Shown here one piece after another: positions 1-7,989 of a DNA stretch of 64,000 bases. Below the pieces are notes generated by a model. It saw nothing but the letters and a program-made list of their open reading frames with translations. It was not told the origin of the DNA and did no database searches. The stretch lies in the NCBI GenBank assembly GCA_905210995.1, contig CAJLZE010000002.1, positions 1 to 64,000 of the forward strand, read 5' to 3'. This stretch comes from an uncultured Anaerotruncus sp. (GTDB lineage: Bacteria > Bacillota > Clostridia > Oscillospirales > CAG-272). The position numbers and the translations under genes are program-made. Each line of letters starts with the position of its first letter. Position 1 is the stretch's first letter.

Positions 1-514
1 GACGTGCCGTATCATCATTTGAACTCTGAAGCCCCAGCTCGACAGTGAGATCTGTTTTTTCGGCGATTTCAGCCAGAAGCGCGCACACATCGGGAGGAAG
101 GCAGTCGGCGCGTGTGGCAATATCAAGCCCAATTGCACTGTCATATGTGAGCGCCTCGTTAAACAGGCGGGAGAGCACATATGTCGGTGCATATGTATTC
201 GTGTGTGCCTGAAAGTACGGTATGCAGCGGCTCACATCCCATTTTGCTGACATAGCGGCGCGTCCCGCATTATACTGCTCACGCACAGAGAGCATTTCCG
301 GAATGCTGTCTCCGCTGCCGCGCGGGGAACAGTATATACACCCGCCGTGACCGCAGGTGCCGTCAATGTTCGGACAAGTGAAACCTGCGTCAAGCGGAAT
401 TTTTACGCACCTGCCGCCGTATTTTTTACGGCAAAAATATTCAAATGTATAATATCTCTTGTTCGTGTCGCTGTACTCAAATGGATTTACAAGCCTTTGC
501 GTCGTTTTTTTCAT
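1..514 (-). CDS. Radical SAM protein, TIGR01212/YhcC family (3' end cut by window)
   Basis: About 171 residues of the N-terminal part are present; the gene runs off the left edge. The sequence shows Cys47, Cys54, Cys59 and Cys62 in a context (LDAGFTCPN, then GGCIYC) typical of the TIGR01212/YhcC radical SAM family, whose CxxC pair is spaced more tightly than the usual CxxxCxxC. A later segment (YFQAHTNTYAP, then ELGLQSSNDDTA) fits the same family. The family binds a 4Fe-4S cluster and SAM; its substrate is not well established. The ATG at 514 is the first possible start after an in-frame TGA at 518-520, and no strong ribosome-binding site precedes it. It lies 60 bases downstream of the aminotransferase in the same direction, so the two may be cotranscribed. 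Confidence 0.85.
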   Translation of the reverse strand, partial: MKKTTQRLVNPFEYSDTNKRYYTFEYFCRKKYGGRCVKIPLDAGFTCPNIDGTCGHGGCIYCSPRGSGDSIPEMLSVREQYNAGRAAMSAKWDVSRCIPYFQAHTNTYAPTYVLSRLFNEALTYDSAIGLDIATRADCLPPDVCALLAEIAEKTDLTVELGLQSSNDDTAR

Positions 515-574
515 TTCTCATGTATTGCTTGCGGGAGCCGCAACGCATATGCGCAGCAGCCCCCGCAGGATGTT

Positions 575-1873
575 TTATTCTGTTGCAAGATGCCTTTCGG
601 CAAGTATTTTTTCGATTGCGGTCATTCTAACACAGCAGGTAAGAACGTTCATGGCGCTCTGGAGCTCATCGTCTGACGGGAAGGTCGGCGCCAGTCTTAT
701 ATTTGCATCGTGAAGGTCGTTTCCGTAGGGATATGTCGCACCGGCGGTCGTAAGTCTTACGCCCGCTTCAAGGCAAAGGTTATAGGTACGCTTTGCGCAG
801 CCGTCAAGTGTGTAAAGGCTGATAAAGTAACCGCCCTTCGGATGCGTCCAGCGCGCGGCGCCTGTACCGTCGAGATCGCGCGAAAGTGTTTTGAGAGTTA
901 TCTCAAACTTGGGACGTATAAGGTCGGCGAGCACCTTCATGTGATGACGGATATTTTCGGCACTACCGAAATATTTTACATGGCGTATCTGATTTATCTT
1001 GTCAAATCCGATGGTCTGCGTGCCAAGTATCGGCTTGATCTGATCAAGGTTGCGGTCGGATGCGGCAAATATCGCCACGCCAGAACCGGGGAATGAGATT
1101 TTGGATGTCGAAGCAAAGTAAAATACATAATCCTCTGTGCCTTGTTTTTTGCATTCCGTGAATATGTCGAGAAGTGTATCGGCATCGTCATAAAGATCGT
1201 GCACGGCGTATGCGTTGTCCCAAAAGATACGGAAATCGGGCGCGGCGGGGCTGAGCGCGGCAAAGCGGCGCACAGTCTCATCGGAATATGTAATACCGTC
1301 TGGGTTTGAATACTTGGGGCAGCACCACACGCCCTTTATCTGCGGGTCGGCGCTGACGAGTGCTTCGACTGCATCCATGTCGGGACCCGTGGGGGTCATT
1401 GCTACCGTGATCATCTCGATCCCCAGCGACTGGCATATGCCGAAATGACGGTCATACCCCGGTGAGGGACAGATGAATTTGATCTTTCCTTGCTTTACCC
1501 ACGGGATCTCGGTGCCTGCGACGCCGTACAGCATGGCGCGTGCGACCGTATCATACATAAGATTAAGCGATGAGTTGCCGCAGACGATTATATTCTTTTC
1601 GGGTATTGAAAGAAGATCCGAAAACAGCTTTTTCGCTTCGGGAACACCTTCGAGAAGACCGTAGTTACGGTAGTCAAAGCCGTCTGCCGAACGGCAGTCC
1701 TCGGCTTTCGAAATACAGTCGAGCATTCCGGTCATAAGGTCAAGCTGAGCGTTGCTCGGTTTTCCGCGCGAGAGATCAAGCTTTAATCCCCGAGACTTAT
1801 AGCCGTTGTATTCTTTTATGAGCGAACCGTAAATCTCCTCAAGGCGGGAGTCGGTCATTTCGGTATATTTCAT
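575..1873 (-). CDS. Aminotransferase class I/II, aspartate aminotransferase type Ic-like
   Basis: A 432-residue PLP-dependent aminotransferase. It resembles the family with the [19 protein letters not shown] opening and [12 protein letters not shown], usually annotated as aspartate aminotransferase type Ic or MocR-like aminotransferase (PF12897). The PLP-binding lysine is probably Lys258 in the motif [11 protein letters not shown], with the YSNPDG segment as the substrate and cofactor pocket. Such enzymes move amino groups between aspartate (or another amino acid) and 2-oxoglutarate in the cytoplasm; the exact donor is inferred. I chose the ATG at 1873, preceded by AGAAAGG, over a GTG nine codons upstream. 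asnS lies 69 bases upstream on the same strand, so both may belong to an aspartate/asparagine-linked transcription unit. Confidence 0.85.
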   Translation of the reverse strand: MKYTEMTDSRLEEIYGSLIKEYNGYKSRGLKLDLSRGKPSNAQLDLMTGMLDCISKAEDCRSADGFDYRNYGLLEGVPEAKKLFSDLLSIPEKNIIVCGNSSLNLMYDTVARAMLYGVAGTEIPWVKQGKIKFICPSPGYDRHFGICQSLGIEMITVAMTPTGPDMDAVEALVSADPQIKGVWCCPKYSNPDGITYSDETVRRFAALSPAAPDFRIFWDNAYAVHDLYDDADTLLDIFTECKKQGTEDYVFYFASTSKISFPGSGVAIFAASDRNLDQIKPILGTQTIGFDKINQIRHVKYFGSAENIRHHMKVLADLIRPKFEITLKTLSRDLDGTGAARWTHPKGGYFISLYTLDGCAKRTYNLCLEAGVRLTTAGATYPYGNDLHDANIRLAPTFPSDDELQSAMNVLTCCVRMTAIEKILAERHLATE

Positions 1874-1942
1874 TATGACTTTGCCTTTCTTTGCGGACAC
1901 ACGGCTAATATGGCGCCGTGCGCCCGCATATAGGATATTAAA

Positions 1943-3337
1943 TCAGAAATCTGCGCTTCCGGTCGTGCGCGGGAACGCCTCGACATCGCGGATGTTGGTC
2001 ATTCCGGTAACATACATTATCATGCGCTCAAACCCGAGACCAAAGCCCGCGTGCTTTGTACCGCCGTAGCGGCGCAGATCGCAATACCAGTCGTACTGCG
2101 CGGGATCGAGACCGAAGCGTCCTATCGCTTCTTCGAGCTTATCAAGTCTTTCCTCACGCTGCGAACCGCCTATCAGCTCACCGACGCCGGGAACCAGCAT
2201 ATCTGCGGCTGCGACGGTTTTGCCGTCGTCGTTCTGGCGCATATAGAAAGCCTTGATATCGCGCGGATAATCGGTGACGAACACCGGCTTTTTGTATATC
2301 TGCTCGGTAATGTATCTTTCATGCTCGGTCTGAAGGTCGATTCCCCATTTTACGGGATAATCGAATTTCTGACCGCTCTTCTGCAGAAGCTCTACCGCTT
2401 CTGTATAGCTCACTCTGCCGAAGTCGCTGGAAACAAGCGAATTAAGACGTTCGAGCAGGGAAGTATCGATAAACCTGTTGAAGAATTCGATTTCGGCGGG
2501 GCATTCTCTTAGCACGGCAGACACTACATATTTTATCATCGCCTCGGCGGTGTCCATGTAGTCGCCAAGATCGGCAAATGCCATTTCGGGTTCGACCATC
2601 CAGAACTCGGCGGCGTGACGCTGCGTGTAGGAACGCTCGGCTCTGAATGTGGGACCGAAAGTATATACATTGGCAAACGCCATTGCAAAGGTCTCGACAT
2701 TGAGCTGACCGGAAACCGTAAGTCCCGTCTTTTTTCCGAAAAAGTCCTTGGAATAGTCGACCTGACCGTCCGGCGTGCGGGGCGGATCGTTGATGTCAAG
2801 AGTGGTCACCTGGAACATTTCGCCGGCGCCCTCGCAGTCGGAGCCTGTGATGAGCGGCGTGTGGACATAAACAAATCCGCGCTCATGGAAGAAGCTGTGG
2901 ATGGCATAAGCAACGCAGGAACGCACACGGAAAACGGCATTGAATGTGTTGCTTCTCGGGCGAAGATGCGCGATGGTGCGGAGATATTCAAATGTGTGTT
3001 TCTTTTTCTGAAGTGGATAGTCGGGGGTCGATGCGCCCTCGAGCTCCACGCTTGAAGCCTTCAGTTCAAAAGGTTGCTTGGCTTCGGGGGTAAGAACGAG
3101 CATTCCCTTTATGACAAAAGAGGCGCCGATGTTCTGCTTTACTATGTCGCGGTAGTTGGAGAGCTTTGACTCTTCGATCACCACCTGAAGATTCTTAAGA
3201 TACGAACCGTCGTTAAGTTCGATAAAGCCGAACACGTTGCTTGAACGGATAGTGCGCGCCCAACCGGCGACCGTGATCTCTGCCGACGTAAAAGCGGCGG
3301 GATCGTCATAGATCTGTTTGATTTGGATTCGTTTCAT
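1943..3337 (-). CDS. asnS: Asparaginyl-tRNA synthetase
   Basis: A 464-residue class IIb aminoacyl-tRNA synthetase that charges tRNA-Asn. An OB-fold anticodon-binding domain occupies about residues 1-110 ([23 protein letters not shown]), followed by the class II catalytic core with motif 2 near [21 protein letters not shown] and motif 3 at [14 protein letters not shown]. The short insert-free OB domain and the ending [10 protein letters not shown] distinguish AsnRS from AspRS. Length is normal for the family. The start ATG has the upstream site AGAAAGGA. It is expressed from its own promoter about 110 bases upstream; no T-box element was seen in that leader. Confidence 0.97.
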   Translation of the reverse strand: MKRIQIKQIYDDPAAFTSAEITVAGWARTIRSSNVFGFIELNDGSYLKNLQVVIEESKLSNYRDIVKQNIGASFVIKGMLVLTPEAKQPFELKASSVELEGASTPDYPLQKKKHTFEYLRTIAHLRPRSNTFNAVFRVRSCVAYAIHSFFHERGFVYVHTPLITGSDCEGAGEMFQVTTLDINDPPRTPDGQVDYSKDFFGKKTGLTVSGQLNVETFAMAFANVYTFGPTFRAERSYTQRHAAEFWMVEPEMAFADLGDYMDTAEAMIKYVVSAVLRECPAEIEFFNRFIDTSLLERLNSLVSSDFGRVSYTEAVELLQKSGQKFDYPVKWGIDLQTEHERYITEQIYKKPVFVTDYPRDIKAFYMRQNDDGKTVAAADMLVPGVGELIGGSQREERLDKLEEAIGRFGLDPAQYDWYCDLRRYGGTKHAGFGLGFERMIMYVTGMTNIRDVEAFPRTTGSADF

Positions 3338-3445
3338 GATTTATATCGTCCTTTCTTTTATCTGACATGGCGTTTCTCAGCGGTTTCATATGCCATGCAA
3401 TTTCGGACTGCGCGTTTTGCAGGTTTTGCAAACACGGCAACCTAT

Positions 3446-3474
3446 ATTATAGCATATAACGCCCGCATAAGCAA
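3446..3474 (-). promoter_or_regulatory. Sigma-A-type promoter of asnS
   Basis: On the minus strand TTGCTT (3469-3474) and TATAAT (3446-3451) are separated by 17 bases. The -10 box is extended (TGC before TATAAT). It lies in the only intergenic space upstream of asnS. Confidence 0.75.
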
Positions 3475-3517
3475 GAATAAAATCACTATAATGCAAAAAA
3501 TATTTTTGAACAAGAGT

Positions 3518-5944
3518 TCAGTTCCAGAAAGCGCGCAGTGCCTGCGGCAGGTCGGCAATGTTGTCAATGCGCCTGATGCGCTTCCAGTGAGGCGGGTAAA
3601 GTGCCGTATACGGCGGTGCGGCATATCTGTCGTCGGCGAGAATGACCACTCCGCGGTCGGTCGGTCGGCGTATTACACGCCCAGCCGCCTGAAGAACACG
3701 GTTCATGCCGGGGTAGGTATAGGCGTAGTTGTAGCCGTCCTCGACCTTGTTTTGATAATAATCCCTGATAAGATTGCGCTCAAATGAAAGTCCCGGCAGC
3801 CCGACGCCGGCTATTACGGTCCCGATGAGCCGGTCTCCCGGCAGGTCCATTCCCTCCGAAAAGCTTCCGCCGAGGACACAGAAGCCGACGCGCAGAACGC
3901 CTTTATCGTCACCGAAAAAGGAGATCAGAGCCTCCTTTTCCTGCTGAGACATTTTCGGAGTCTGCTTTATCACCCTGACGCCCGGATGTTTTTTTGTAAA
4001 GCATGAATACACGGCGTCAAGGTACCGGTACGAAGGGAAATAAACGATATAGTTGCCTGCGCGCGCAGACACCGCGGCGGTTATCACGCCGGACATCCGT
4101 TTTGCTGATTTTTCTCTGTCCTCATACCTCGTACTGACAGAAGTCACGGCGGCAATGAAAAGATTCTCCTGCGGAAACGGGGAGGGCAACGAAAGATATT
4201 CGGCATTTCGCCCGCCGCCGAGTATTTCCGAAAAATAGTCGTAAGGCGTAAGGGTCGCCGAAAAAAACACCGCGGCACGTATTTTGTTCATGGCTGCGTC
4301 GACAGCTTCCGACGGATCGAGACAGTACTGGCGGAGTAAAATATTTCCTCCCGAGATGTCGATATACGTGCGATAACGGTCATCATATGCGTCGGCAGCA
4401 GAGCGCCACTTACGGCAAAGCCGCGCCATAGACGAGCAGGCAAATACGGCAGGGGAGGCTTCGGCTCGCGCCGAGGCGGAATTTACCCTCAGGTATGACT
4501 CACACGCATCTCCGAGGGCTGCTATGCTGTCTCCGATCCCCGGCGGAATTTCCCGTCCCACATAATACCCGACCTCGCTGCCGTCGTCATTTCGGTATAG
4601 ATTATCTGAGCAGTACGAACGCAGTTTTTTAAGCTGCTTTATGAGTTCTTCGGCATTTTCTTTTATTTTATCGCCCAACGACGGAATATATGTGCCGAAA
4701 TCGCTGAGGTAAGCGGTATTGAAGTCTGCCGAATAAATGCTGCGTGCCCGGTCCGGAAGGTTGTGCGCCTCGTCAACGAGCAGCAGCGAATCGCCCTCCG
4801 CGCCCTCCGCAAAAAAACGACGAAGGCGCACCGCCGGATCGAAAACGTAGTTGTAATCACAGATTATTATATCGCAAAGCTCGGCGAGATCAAGCGAGAG
4901 TTCATACGGACAAACGCCGGCCGACGATGCAGCGGATATGATCGCGCTGCGGCTGAATCCGTGATAAAGTGAGGTCAATGTGCGCAAAACATCGTCACGC
5001 CTGTCGTAATATCCGCGCGCATAAGGACAGGAATCGGGGTTGCAGAACAAGCTGCCTCCGCCCGGTCCGGCAGCGGGATTGGTGCAGCACTGTTCACGCG
5101 AAAAAAGCACCACAGTACGCAGTCCGAGCCCCGCCCCGGCAAGTGCCGCCGCCGCGCGGTATGCCTCGCGCCGCGTGCTTGCCTTTGCCGTGAGGTAAAA
5201 GATGCGCGAGCCGAAACCGTCGCCGAGCGCCCGGATCGCACCGTAAAGCGTGGAAACGGTCTTTCCGATTCCGGTAGGCGCCTGTGCAAACAGCCTTCTC
5301 CCGCCCTTCATGGCGGAATAAACCGAATTTATAAGATCTCGCTGACCGCTGCGAAGCTCGGGATACGGAAACTTTGCGCTTTCTGCCGATGCGCGGCGCG
5401 TAAGTATGCGGTCACGCTCATCGTAAAGTCTGAAGGCTGCTTTTTCAAGCAGTGTCGCAAGGTAGAAGCGCAAATCGTCCGCCGAATGCTTTTCGGTAAA
5501 CGAGCGTTTTTTTGAACCGTCCGGCGAAACATATGTCAGTCTACAGCAGATACGCTCCACCCCTCTCGATTCACAGAACATGAGAGCATAAAGCCGCATT
5601 TGCGCCGTGTGCTGAACTGCCGGTGCTCCGCCGAGCATCTGCGGAGGCACGGTTTTTATCTCTTCCACCTCATACGGCAGGGTAGTTCGTCCGTCGTCGG
5701 ATGCCGGGTGTACTATATCGACTCTTCCGCGCAGGCAGACATTAAAATCCGTAAACGGAACGGTAAGTTCAAGCTCGCGCTCGATCTCAGCTCCCTCTCC
5801 GGCTCCGGATTCGAGTATTTTATGGTTGTCGGTATCCGTTTCGATCTGACTTTTTCGCAGATCTATATCTCCGGATGTACACGAAACGCGGCAAAACTCA
5901 CGCACGCCGATAAAAAGACAGTTTTTTTCACGGTCAAAACGCAC
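3518..5944 (-). CDS. XPD/DinG-family helicase with N-terminal PD-(D/E)XK-like nuclease domain
   Basis: An 808-residue superfamily 2 helicase. The N-terminal part (about 1-150) contains a possible PD-(D/E)XK nuclease core: Asp76 in RGRVDIV, Glu95-Ile-Lys97 and Gln111. The helicase part has Walker A APTGIGKT near residue 222, DEAH in LLLVDEAHNLPD, and motif VI QAAGRVIRR near the C-terminus. Cysteines at about 287, 301, 306 and 344 between motifs I and II fit the 4Fe-4S cluster of XPD/DinG helicases. The role, inferred, is 5'-3' DNA unwinding in repair. The GTG at 5944 is proposed as start because AAAGGGGG lies about 10 bases before it; the open frame continues to 6052. It follows the MATE gene by 38 bases on the same strand. 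Confidence 0.85.
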   Translation of the reverse strand: MRFDREKNCLFIGVREFCRVSCTSGDIDLRKSQIETDTDNHKILESGAGEGAEIERELELTVPFTDFNVCLRGRVDIVHPASDDGRTTLPYEVEEIKTVPPQMLGGAPAVQHTAQMRLYALMFCESRGVERICCRLTYVSPDGSKKRSFTEKHSADDLRFYLATLLEKAAFRLYDERDRILTRRASAESAKFPYPELRSGQRDLINSVYSAMKGGRRLFAQAPTGIGKTVSTLYGAIRALGDGFGSRIFYLTAKASTRREAYRAAAALAGAGLGLRTVVLFSREQCCTNPAAGPGGGSLFCNPDSCPYARGYYDRRDDVLRTLTSLYHGFSRSAIISAASSAGVCPYELSLDLAELCDIIICDYNYVFDPAVRLRRFFAEGAEGDSLLLVDEAHNLPDRARSIYSADFNTAYLSDFGTYIPSLGDKIKENAEELIKQLKKLRSYCSDNLYRNDDGSEVGYYVGREIPPGIGDSIAALGDACESYLRVNSASARAEASPAVFACSSMARLCRKWRSAADAYDDRYRTYIDISGGNILLRQYCLDPSEAVDAAMNKIRAAVFFSATLTPYDYFSEILGGGRNAEYLSLPSPFPQENLFIAAVTSVSTRYEDREKSAKRMSGVITAAVSARAGNYIVYFPSYRYLDAVYSCFTKKHPGVRVIKQTPKMSQQEKEALISFFGDDKGVLRVGFCVLGGSFSEGMDLPGDRLIGTVIAGVGLPGLSFERNLIRDYYQNKVEDGYNYAYTYPGMNRVLQAAGRVIRRPTDRGVVILADDRYAAPPYTALYPPHWKRIRRIDNIADLPQALRAFWN

Positions 5945-5982
5945 CGGTGCCTTGCCCCCTTTCGTTATCCGCGATCCTGTTC

Positions 5983-7347
5983 TTACTTGATCTGAGTATT
6001 GCCCATACCGCCGAGCATTTTTCTTATCTTGCATGCAAACAGCACTCCGCACGTCAATGCCGCAACACCGTCTGATATCGGCTCGGCAAGATAGATCCCG
6101 AAAGCGCCGAGCCCGAGGCGGGGAAGTACGATCGCGAGCGGAACAAGAAGTATCACCTTACGGAGCAGCGCGACAAAAAGCGACGCGGGAGCTTCCCTCA
6201 TTGCGACAAAGATAGTCTGGCAGCTTCTTTGTATACCGAATACGAGCATGCCCGCCATGAATACCGGCATTGTACGCACAGTGAGGTCGATAAGCGCCTG
6301 ATTATCGGTAAATATCTGTGCGAAAAATCCGGGGAACAGCATAGAGGAGAGCACAAATGCAAAGTTATAAGTCACCATGACTCCGAATATCACCTTTATA
6401 CCCTTGACAACGCGTTCACGGTTACCCGCACCGTAGTTGTAGCTAATCACCGGGGTGACGCCCTGAGTGAATCCGCTCATAGGTGTACTCACGAATTGCA
6501 TAACGCTCTGCATCACGGTCAGGCAACCCACGTATGCGTCGCCGCCGTATTTCTGGAGCCCGCTGTTCATAACAAAGCCTATAAGACTCTCGGTGCTTGA
6601 CATTACGAACGGAGATATTCCTATCGCAGCTATCGATCCCAGCACACGGAAATCGACCCTGAGATTTTTCGGTTTTATGGTGATGGAATCCGCTTTCTTG
6701 CAAAGGAATATCATGAACCATACGGCGCTTACCGTCTGAGACATGACGGTGGCGATCGCCGCGCCGCGTACACCCATTGAGAATATATTCACGAAGAGCC
6801 AGTCGAGCACGATGTTGGTCAGCGCCGAGGCAACGGTGGCGACCATCACAAGCTTAGAACGTCCCTGGGCGACTATAAACGGCGCAAGTCCCATGGTGAG
6901 AAGTACTGCGACAGTCCCGAGCAGATATATCGAAAGATAATCCGTAGCATATGTATATGTAGCTTCGCTGGCACCAATGGCATAAAGAAGCGGCTTCATT
7001 GATATAAAGACCGCCGTAGGCAGGATAACGGACAATGCCGTCAGCATTGTAACGCAGTTACCGAGTATCTTTTCTGCCTTGTCGCGGTCGCCTCTGCCGA
7101 GCGCTATCGCCGCAAGAGGAGCGCCGCCGTTACCGAAAAAGGCGCTGAATGCCGAAATGATGACGATGATGGGGTGGACCACGCCGACACCGGTGAGGGC
7201 GGTATTGCCGACCTCCGGTATATGCCCGATGAATATGCGGTCAACAATGTTGTAGAGTAGGTTGACCAGTTGAGCCGTTACCGTGGGCAATGCCATTCTG
7301 AATATGAGCCGTCCTACCGGTTCTTTGCCGAGTTTGTCGCTTTCCAT
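5983..7347 (-). CDS. MATE family efflux transporter
   Basis: A 454-residue inner-membrane protein with about 12 hydrophobic segments arranged as two similar halves, each starting with the MATE signature (first half LPTVTAQLVNLLYNIVDR). MATE proteins export cationic drugs and metabolites in exchange for Na+ or H+; the substrate here cannot be told from sequence. Length is usual for the family. It has its own promoter about 50-75 bases upstream and reads toward the helicase gene, which may be cotranscribed. A second MATE gene, only distantly similar, lies near 55 kb. Confidence 0.93.
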   Translation of the reverse strand: MESDKLGKEPVGRLIFRMALPTVTAQLVNLLYNIVDRIFIGHIPEVGNTALTGVGVVHPIIVIISAFSAFFGNGGAPLAAIALGRGDRDKAEKILGNCVTMLTALSVILPTAVFISMKPLLYAIGASEATYTYATDYLSIYLLGTVAVLLTMGLAPFIVAQGRSKLVMVATVASALTNIVLDWLFVNIFSMGVRGAAIATVMSQTVSAVWFMIFLCKKADSITIKPKNLRVDFRVLGSIAAIGISPFVMSSTESLIGFVMNSGLQKYGGDAYVGCLTVMQSVMQFVSTPMSGFTQGVTPVISYNYGAGNRERVVKGIKVIFGVMVTYNFAFVLSSMLFPGFFAQIFTDNQALIDLTVRTMPVFMAGMLVFGIQRSCQTIFVAMREAPASLFVALLRKVILLVPLAIVLPRLGLGAFGIYLAEPISDGVAALTCGVLFACKIRKMLGGMGNTQIK

Positions 7348-7393
7348 AAATGAGTTTTCCTTTTCGTGTCATTTTGCAATTTAATATCATTAT

Positions 7394-7422
7394 ATTATAA
7401 CACTCAAAGTTTGATAAGTCAA
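7394..7422 (-). promoter_or_regulatory. Sigma-A-type promoter of the first MATE gene
   Basis: On the minus strand TTGACT (7417-7422) and a perfect TATAAT (7394-7399) are 17 bases apart, between the DUF1854 terminator and the MATE start. Confidence 0.8.
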
Positions 7423-7438
7423 TATCGGCAAGCCGAAA

Positions 7439-7474
7439 ACAGGGGCTACTGCGTAAAAACGCAGCAGCCCCTGT
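7439..7474 (-). terminator. Intrinsic terminator of the ABC/DUF1854 unit
   Basis: A near-perfect hairpin, ACAGGGGCT-CTGCGT stem with an A-rich loop, is followed on the minus strand by TTTTC. It starts 16 bases after the DUF1854 stop codon. Confidence 0.85.
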
Positions 7475-7489
7475 ACGGGTAATTGTATA

Positions 7490-7975
7490 TCAAAGGAAGC
7501 TCGAGATGAGTATCCAGCTCTTGCGGTCAAGCGCCGCAAGGCTTTCTATCTCATATCTGTTGTCGCTCGAATCGCGTATTATCACGCGATCCTCGGGATA
7601 TACCTTCATATCGCTGTGTCGGTTGCGGATCCTGAATTTTATAGGTCCGTGATCTGTTTCGACCTTCATGATAAGTGCACCGGTTGCATCCGAGCATTCA
7701 ATGATCTTTGTTATCTTCGGAATGAGATAATAATCGTTAAAGCATGCCTTTACCGCCGCAGCCGATTCTGGCGTAATGTCGTCATAGCTCCTTATCATGG
7801 CTATCTCTTTTTCTTTTTTGTCGATAAGGGAGATGTAATGATCTCTGTCTGAAATGGGGAAGAGCCTGCGAAGCTCTACCTCGTCGTATTCTGTGCCGTC
7901 GCCGAGAGTGAGCGATACATTGAAAACATCGGTAAGTTCTATTTTTGCCGATTTATCGAGAAATTTCATTGACAT
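7490..7975 (-). CDS. DUF1854 domain protein, partner of the ABC exporter
   Basis: A 161-residue soluble protein matching my recollection of DUF1854 (PF08909): an acidic N-terminus followed by ELRRLFPISDRDHYISLIDKKEKEIAMI and a C-terminal segment rich in charged residues (IRNRHSDMKV). No signal peptide or membrane segment is visible. The family has no proven function. In other bacteria DUF1854 proteins sit beside an ABC exporter, in some cases near cyanophycin genes, and the same pairing is seen here. The ATG at 7975 follows GGAGGTG by a good distance and was preferred over a TTG at 7993. It starts 14 bases after the ABC transporter stop and ends before a terminator, so the two genes form one unit. 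Confidence 0.8.
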   Translation of the reverse strand: MSMKFLDKSAKIELTDVFNVSLTLGDGTEYDEVELRRLFPISDRDHYISLIDKKEKEIAMIRSYDDITPESAAAVKACFNDYYLIPKITKIIECSDATGALIMKVETDHGPIKFRIRNRHSDMKVYPEDRVIIRDSSDNRYEIESLAALDRKSWILISSFL

Positions 7976-7989
7976 TGCGGTCACCTCCG

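Noticed and set aside
710..1096. 128-codon plus-strand open frame inside the aminotransferase gene
   Set aside because: Antisense to a conserved enzyme, no ribosome-binding site, no recognisable domain.
3338..3445. Possible T-box riboswitch before asnS
   Set aside because: The leader is only about 110 bases and lacks the conserved T-box bulge sequence and a terminator, so ordinary promoter control is more likely.
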